Part shown: piece by piece, positions 61,047 through 64,000 of the stretch
Layout: the number at the start of each line of letters is the position of its first letter
How positions within the stretch are numbered: the first letter of the stretch is position 1
Source: Clostridiaceae bacterium
GTDB taxonomy: Bacteria > Bacillota > Clostridia > Oscillospirales > Acutalibacteraceae
Reading direction: 5' to 3'
Assembly: GCA_016287385.1 (NCBI GenBank)
Contig: JAEEWM010000002.1
Coordinates: forward strand, 62,001-126,000
Length of the DNA: 64,000 bases
Position numbers and translations under genes: made by a program
The notes under the pieces: generated by a model
Database searches by the model: none
What the model was told of the DNA's origin: nothing
Seen by the model: the letters and a program-made list of their open reading frames with translations, nothing else

Positions 61047-62048
61047 TTACCTGTAATTTATCGGCATTGTGGCGGCGGCGTTAAGGTCGAGCGGGGAAGT
61101 ATTGCCCGAAAGATATTCATAGTACCCCTGAACGCCGACCATTGCGGCGTTGTCGCCGCAATAGCAAAGCCGCGGCATATAAAGCCGAATGCCGTTTTGC
61201 TCACACGCCGCTTTGAGCATTTCACGAAGCTCACTGTTTGCCGAAACACCGCCGGCGAGCGCAACAGTATTATGATTATATTCTTTTGCCGCCGCTACCG
61301 TTTTTTCGGTAAGAATTTTGCAAACGTGATGTCTGAGCGTGGCGGCAAGCACCGGCACTTTTACTTCTTCACCGCGCTGTTCGCAGTTATGTATCAGGTT
61401 GACTGTGGCGGTTTTAAGACCCGAAAAGCTGAAATCGTACCTGCCTTCGGTATGCGGGACGGGAAGCGGATATAGCTTTTCGTCGGGTTCGCCGGCGATT
61501 TTATCAAGGTTTACTCCGCCCGGATAGGGAAGCCCCAGCGCACGCGCCGCTTTGTCGAAGCATTCGCCCGCGGCGTCGTCCACCGTGCCGCCGAGCGGGT
61601 TAAACGAGGTGTAGTCGTTTACCTCGGTTATTATCGTATTGCCGCCGGATACCGTGAGGCATAAAAACGGTGGTTTTAAGTCGCTGTCAATATAATTCGC
61701 CGCTATGTGCGAGCGCAAATGATGAACGGGAATAAGCGGAACGCCGAGCGAGGCGCAAAGTCCTTTCGCAAAATTTACGCCTACGAGGAGCGCACCGATA
61801 AGTCCCGGCGCAAAGGTGACGGCTACCGCGTCTATTTCACCGTAGGAAACGCCCGCTTCGTCAAGAGCCCGCCGTGTAACTCCGGATATTGCCTCGGTAT
61901 GCCTGCGCGACGCTATTTCCGGAACAACTCCGCCGTAGAGCTTATGCTCGGCTATCTGCGTTGCCACGACGTTTGATAAAACGCGGCGCGACTCTGTTAC
62001 CGCGACCGACGTTTCGTCGCAGGATGATTCAACAGCGAGTATTATCAT
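61047..62048 (-). CDS. tsaD: tRNA N6-adenosine threonylcarbamoyltransferase TsaD
   Basis: Catalytic subunit of t6A37 synthesis, working with TsaB and TsaE (not in the window). Of the 333 residues, ESSCDETS is at the N-terminus, PVHHLRSH supplies the metal-binding His pair, and SGGNT and ALAGGVSANSELR are ATP-binding. Its start overlaps the phosphatase-RimI gene by four bases (ATGA). Confidence 0.97.
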   Translation of the reverse strand: MIILAVESSCDETSVAVTESRRVLSNVVATQIAEHKLYGGVVPEIASRRHTEAISGVTRRALDEAGVSYGEIDAVAVTFAPGLIGALLVGVNFAKGLCASLGVPLIPVHHLRSHIAANYIDSDLKPPFLCLTVSGGNTIITEVNDYTSFNPLGGTVDDAAGECFDKAARALGLPYPGGVNLDKIAGEPDEKLYPLPVPHTEGRYDFSFSGLKTATVNLIHNCEQRGEEVKVPVLAATLRHHVCKILTEKTVAAAKEYNHNTVALAGGVSANSELREMLKAACEQNGIRLYMPRLCYCGDNAAMVGVQGYYEYLSGNTSPLDLNAAATMPINYR

Positions 62049-62893
62049 TTTATAAACCTTCTTGTCATAATAACTCCGTCTTCCTTCGGGTTTTCGTAAA
62101 AACTTCTCCGGAGTCCCTCTTCTTTGAAGTCCGCTTTTTTGTAAAGCGATATTGCCGCGCTGTTTGAAGCCCTCACTTCAAGGGAAACAAATTCAAGTCC
62201 ACTGTCGCGTGAAAAGGTGACGGCGCGGTCTAAAAGCATTGAGCCGACGCCTGCGCCGCGAAAATCGCGCGACACCGCGATATTGTTTATATAGCCCTCG
62301 CCGGCTACGGCGGTAACGCTTATATAGCCGATGAATCCGCTTTCCGATACCGCTTTGAAAAACACCGTATTGTGATTCATTGCTTCAAGTATGCCGTTTT
62401 CGCTCCACGGTACAAAAAAGCATTGCTTTTCAAGTTCCGCGATTTCTTTTATGTCGTTTCGGTCGGCAAAAAGGATTTTTACCGGCAGTATTTCGCCGCT
62501 GTAAAGGCAGTTGTCAACGGCGCTGATTATTTCATCGCGGCATTTCCTGTAGGTGGAGATATCGCCGCCGTAAGGGTCCCTTATACCGCCCGATAAAACC
62601 GTGACGCCGTTCGGATCTGCACCGGCGAGGATAAGCGCCCGGCGGTGATTTTCGCCCATACAGAATATCCTGTCCGCCATAAGCATTTCTGCGTTTATAA
62701 CGCGCGATTTATGCGCGGAAACGTCAATGCCGATTTCTTTCATGACCGCGGCGGCGTTTTCGGATACGCTGTCGCCCTCGCCCATAAAGCCCGCGCTGCA
62801 GACGCTCACGCCGCTTATTTTTTTGGAATTAAGATACGCTTCCGCCATAGGTGAGCGGCAGGTGTTTCCCGAGCATACGAATAAAACCTTCAT
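62045..62893 (-). CDS. Fusion: low-molecular-weight (arginine-type) phosphatase + RimI acetyltransferase
   Basis: One 282-residue frame with two domains. Residues 1-135 are a low-molecular-weight protein phosphatase with the P-loop CSGNTCRS (Cys7 to Ser14, Arg13) and the acid motif DPYGGD (Asp106). Thr11 in the loop and the GG after DPY match YwlE-type protein-arginine phosphatases rather than tyrosine phosphatases (DPYYGG). Residues 140-282 are a GNAT domain of the RimI type, with RGAGVG (212-217) and LEVRASNSAAISLYKKADF, which acetylates ribosomal protein S18. RimI next to tsaD is usual; the fusion partner is not. The start overlaps the polA stop by one base. Confidence 0.9.
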   Translation of the reverse strand: MKVLFVCSGNTCRSPMAEAYLNSKKISGVSVCSAGFMGEGDSVSENAAAVMKEIGIDVSAHKSRVINAEMLMADRIFCMGENHRRALILAGADPNGVTVLSGGIRDPYGGDISTYRKCRDEIISAVDNCLYSGEILPVKILFADRNDIKEIAELEKQCFFVPWSENGILEAMNHNTVFFKAVSESGFIGYISVTAVAGEGYINNIAVSRDFRGAGVGSMLLDRAVTFSRDSGLEFVSLEVRASNSAAISLYKKADFKEEGLRRSFYENPKEDGVIMTRRFIK

Positions 62894-64000
62894 TATCCCT
62901 TCGCCTCAAGCCAGGTCCGCCCCGAATGGGCGTCCACCGAAAGCTTAACTTTAAGCTGCGCCGCGTTTTCCATTTCTTCTTCAAGTATTTTGCAAACCGC
63001 GTCGGCGTCCTCCTGTTTACACTCGACTATCAGTTCGTCGTGCACCTGGAGTATGAGACGTGCGTCGCTTACTTCTCTTGAAAGCCGTGAGTGCACCTTT
63101 ATCATGGCGATTTTTATTATATCTGCGGCGGTGCCCTGAATCGGTGCGTTACGCGCCACGCGTTCGCCGAAAGCGCGAAGCATACCGTTTGAGGAGGAAA
63201 GCTCGGGCAAGTATCTCCGCCGCCCGAAAAGCGTCGTAACAAAACCGTCGCGCTTGGCGTCCTTAATAACTCTGTCCATATAATCGCAAACGCCCTTGTA
63301 AGTTTCAAGGTAGCCGTTTATATATCTTTGCGCCTCGGCGCGGCTTACGCCGATGTCCTTGGCGAGAGAAAAAGCGCCTATGCCGTAAACTATGCCGAAA
63401 TTGACCGCTTTCGCCCTGCTTCTCATAATCGGCAGCACCATATCTATCGGTATGTTGAAAACCTCGGAAGCGGTAAGGGTGTGAATATCAACACCGCGGC
63501 TGAAAGCGTCCGCCATGACCTCATCCTGCGCGAGTGAGGCGAGTACGCGCAGTTCTATCTGCGAATAATCGGCGTCGCAGAGTACGCATCCGTCTTTTGC
63601 AACAAAAAACTCACGGAAACGCTTGCCCTCTTCGGTGCGTACCGGAATATTCTGCAAATTCGGTTCAAGCGAGCTTATCCTGCCGGTGCGCGCCTCGGTC
63701 TGATTAAAGGTGGTGTGTATTCTGCCGTCGTCACCGACCGCGGCGAGCAGGCCCTCGCAGTAGGTGGATTTAAGCTTTGATAAACGGCGGTATTTAAGTA
63801 TAAGATCCACGATAGGGTAATCGTAGCGTAACTCTTCAAGCACCTCCGCGTTGGTGCTGTAACCGCTTTTCGTTTTCTTTTTAGCGGGAAGCGCGAGCTT
63901 TGAAAACAGTATCTCGCCGAGCTGTTTGGGAGAGTTTATATTAAACTCTTCGCCGGCGAGCGTGTAAATATCGCGGGTAAGCTCTTTTATGCCGGCGTCA
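62893..64000 (-). CDS. polA: DNA polymerase I, C-terminal part (5' end outside window)
   Basis: The gene continues past the right edge; about 368 C-terminal residues are present and the open frame is unbroken to 64000. Polymerase motifs are FNINSPKQLGEILF (start of the polymerase domain), LDYSQIELRVLA-type DADYSQIELRVLASL (motif A), RSRAKAVNFGIVYGIGAFSLA (motif B) and LQVHDELIVE (motif C), all in minus-strand order. It repairs and processes Okazaki fragments. Whether the N-terminal exonuclease domain is complete cannot be seen here. Confidence 0.97.
   Translation of the reverse strand, partial: DAGIKELTRDIYTLAGEEFNINSPKQLGEILFSKLALPAKKKTKSGYSTNAEVLEELRYDYPIVDLILKYRRLSKLKSTYCEGLLAAVGDDGRIHTTFNQTEARTGRISSLEPNLQNIPVRTEEGKRFREFFVAKDGCVLCDADYSQIELRVLASLAQDEVMADAFSRGVDIHTLTASEVFNIPIDMVLPIMRSRAKAVNFGIVYGIGAFSLAKDIGVSRAEAQRYINGYLETYKGVCDYMDRVIKDAKRDGFVTTLFGRRRYLPELSSSNGMLRAFGERVARNAPIQGTAADIIKIAMIKVHSRLSREVSDARLILQVHDELIVECKQEDADAVCKILEEEMENAAQLKVKLSVDAHSGRTWLEAKG

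Overview
The window is a bacterial chromosome segment with moderate G+C, dense coding and short intergenic gaps. It looks like a spore-forming Gram-positive anaerobe of the class Clostridia, probably an Oscillospirales or Ruminococcaceae-type lineage. The evidence is: sporulation genes (spoIIR, spoIIGA-sigE); monoderm features (class B sortase, SepF, DivIVA); a split transketolase; a NfnAB-type flavoprotein pair; PduL; and riboswitches and promoters of the Bacillota style (TTGACA-17-TATAAT). I saw no phage, insertion sequence, CRISPR, tRNA or rRNA. Most of it is core chromosome, and the unusual signals are mainly in leaders, gene fusions and small proteins.

Layout. Positions 1-3705 (minus): lepA, an M15 D,D-carboxypeptidase and murD (cut by the left edge). 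3734-11754 (plus): ispE, spoIIR, rpmE, a YigZ protein, dgt, dnaG, rpoD, an unknown gene and a TtcA-like enzyme, ending at a bidirectional terminator. 11753-14035: a two-P-loop ATPase, the RNase P RNA, a zinc-ribbon protein and a small unknown protein. 14083-16321 (plus): serS and a class B sortase. 16287-22362 (minus): a SAM-riboswitch operon metK-nfnA-nfnB-metY-metA. 22363-26309 (minus): riboflavin transporter ribU behind an FMN riboswitch, a DUF1294 protein, spoIIGA-sigE, and a Ca2+/Na+ antiporter behind an unclassified structured leader. 26345-44456 (plus): an 18-kb run of closely spaced or overlapping genes, miaB-ylbF-mutS-mutL-miaA-hlyD-like-ylmE-sepF-divIVA-lspA-rluD-HAD-transketolase (two subunits)-pduL-hemW-phosphatase-ung-abrB. 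44480-46899 (minus): prfC and an SDR enzyme. 46928-47631 (plus): a secreted protein with a sortase-like tail. 47637-51206 (minus): glycosyltransferase-rfbD-rfbB-rfbC and a 59-residue protein. 51203-64000 (minus): polA (cut by the right edge), a phosphatase-RimI fusion, tsaD, a lipid kinase, mreBCD, PBP2, minD, mgsA, hisS and aspS.

How the parts fit. Cell envelope and division genes (murD, M15, mreBCD-PBP2, minD, sepF, divIVA, lspA) are spread over several operons. Translation and tRNA quality genes (serS, hisS, aspS, miaA/miaB, tsaD, lepA, prfC) are interleaved with replication and repair genes (dnaG, rpoD, mutSL, ung, polA). The methionine operon is controlled by one S-box and appears to make methionine by acetylation and direct sulfhydrylation. 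It also carries the NfnAB/SudAB-type flavoprotein. The items most worth a second look are the triplicated terminator array after the SAM aptamer, the arginine-phosphatase-like/RimI fusion, the unclassified leader of the antiporter, and two terminator-like hairpins whose 3' arm is the Shine-Dalgarno sequence of the next gene.
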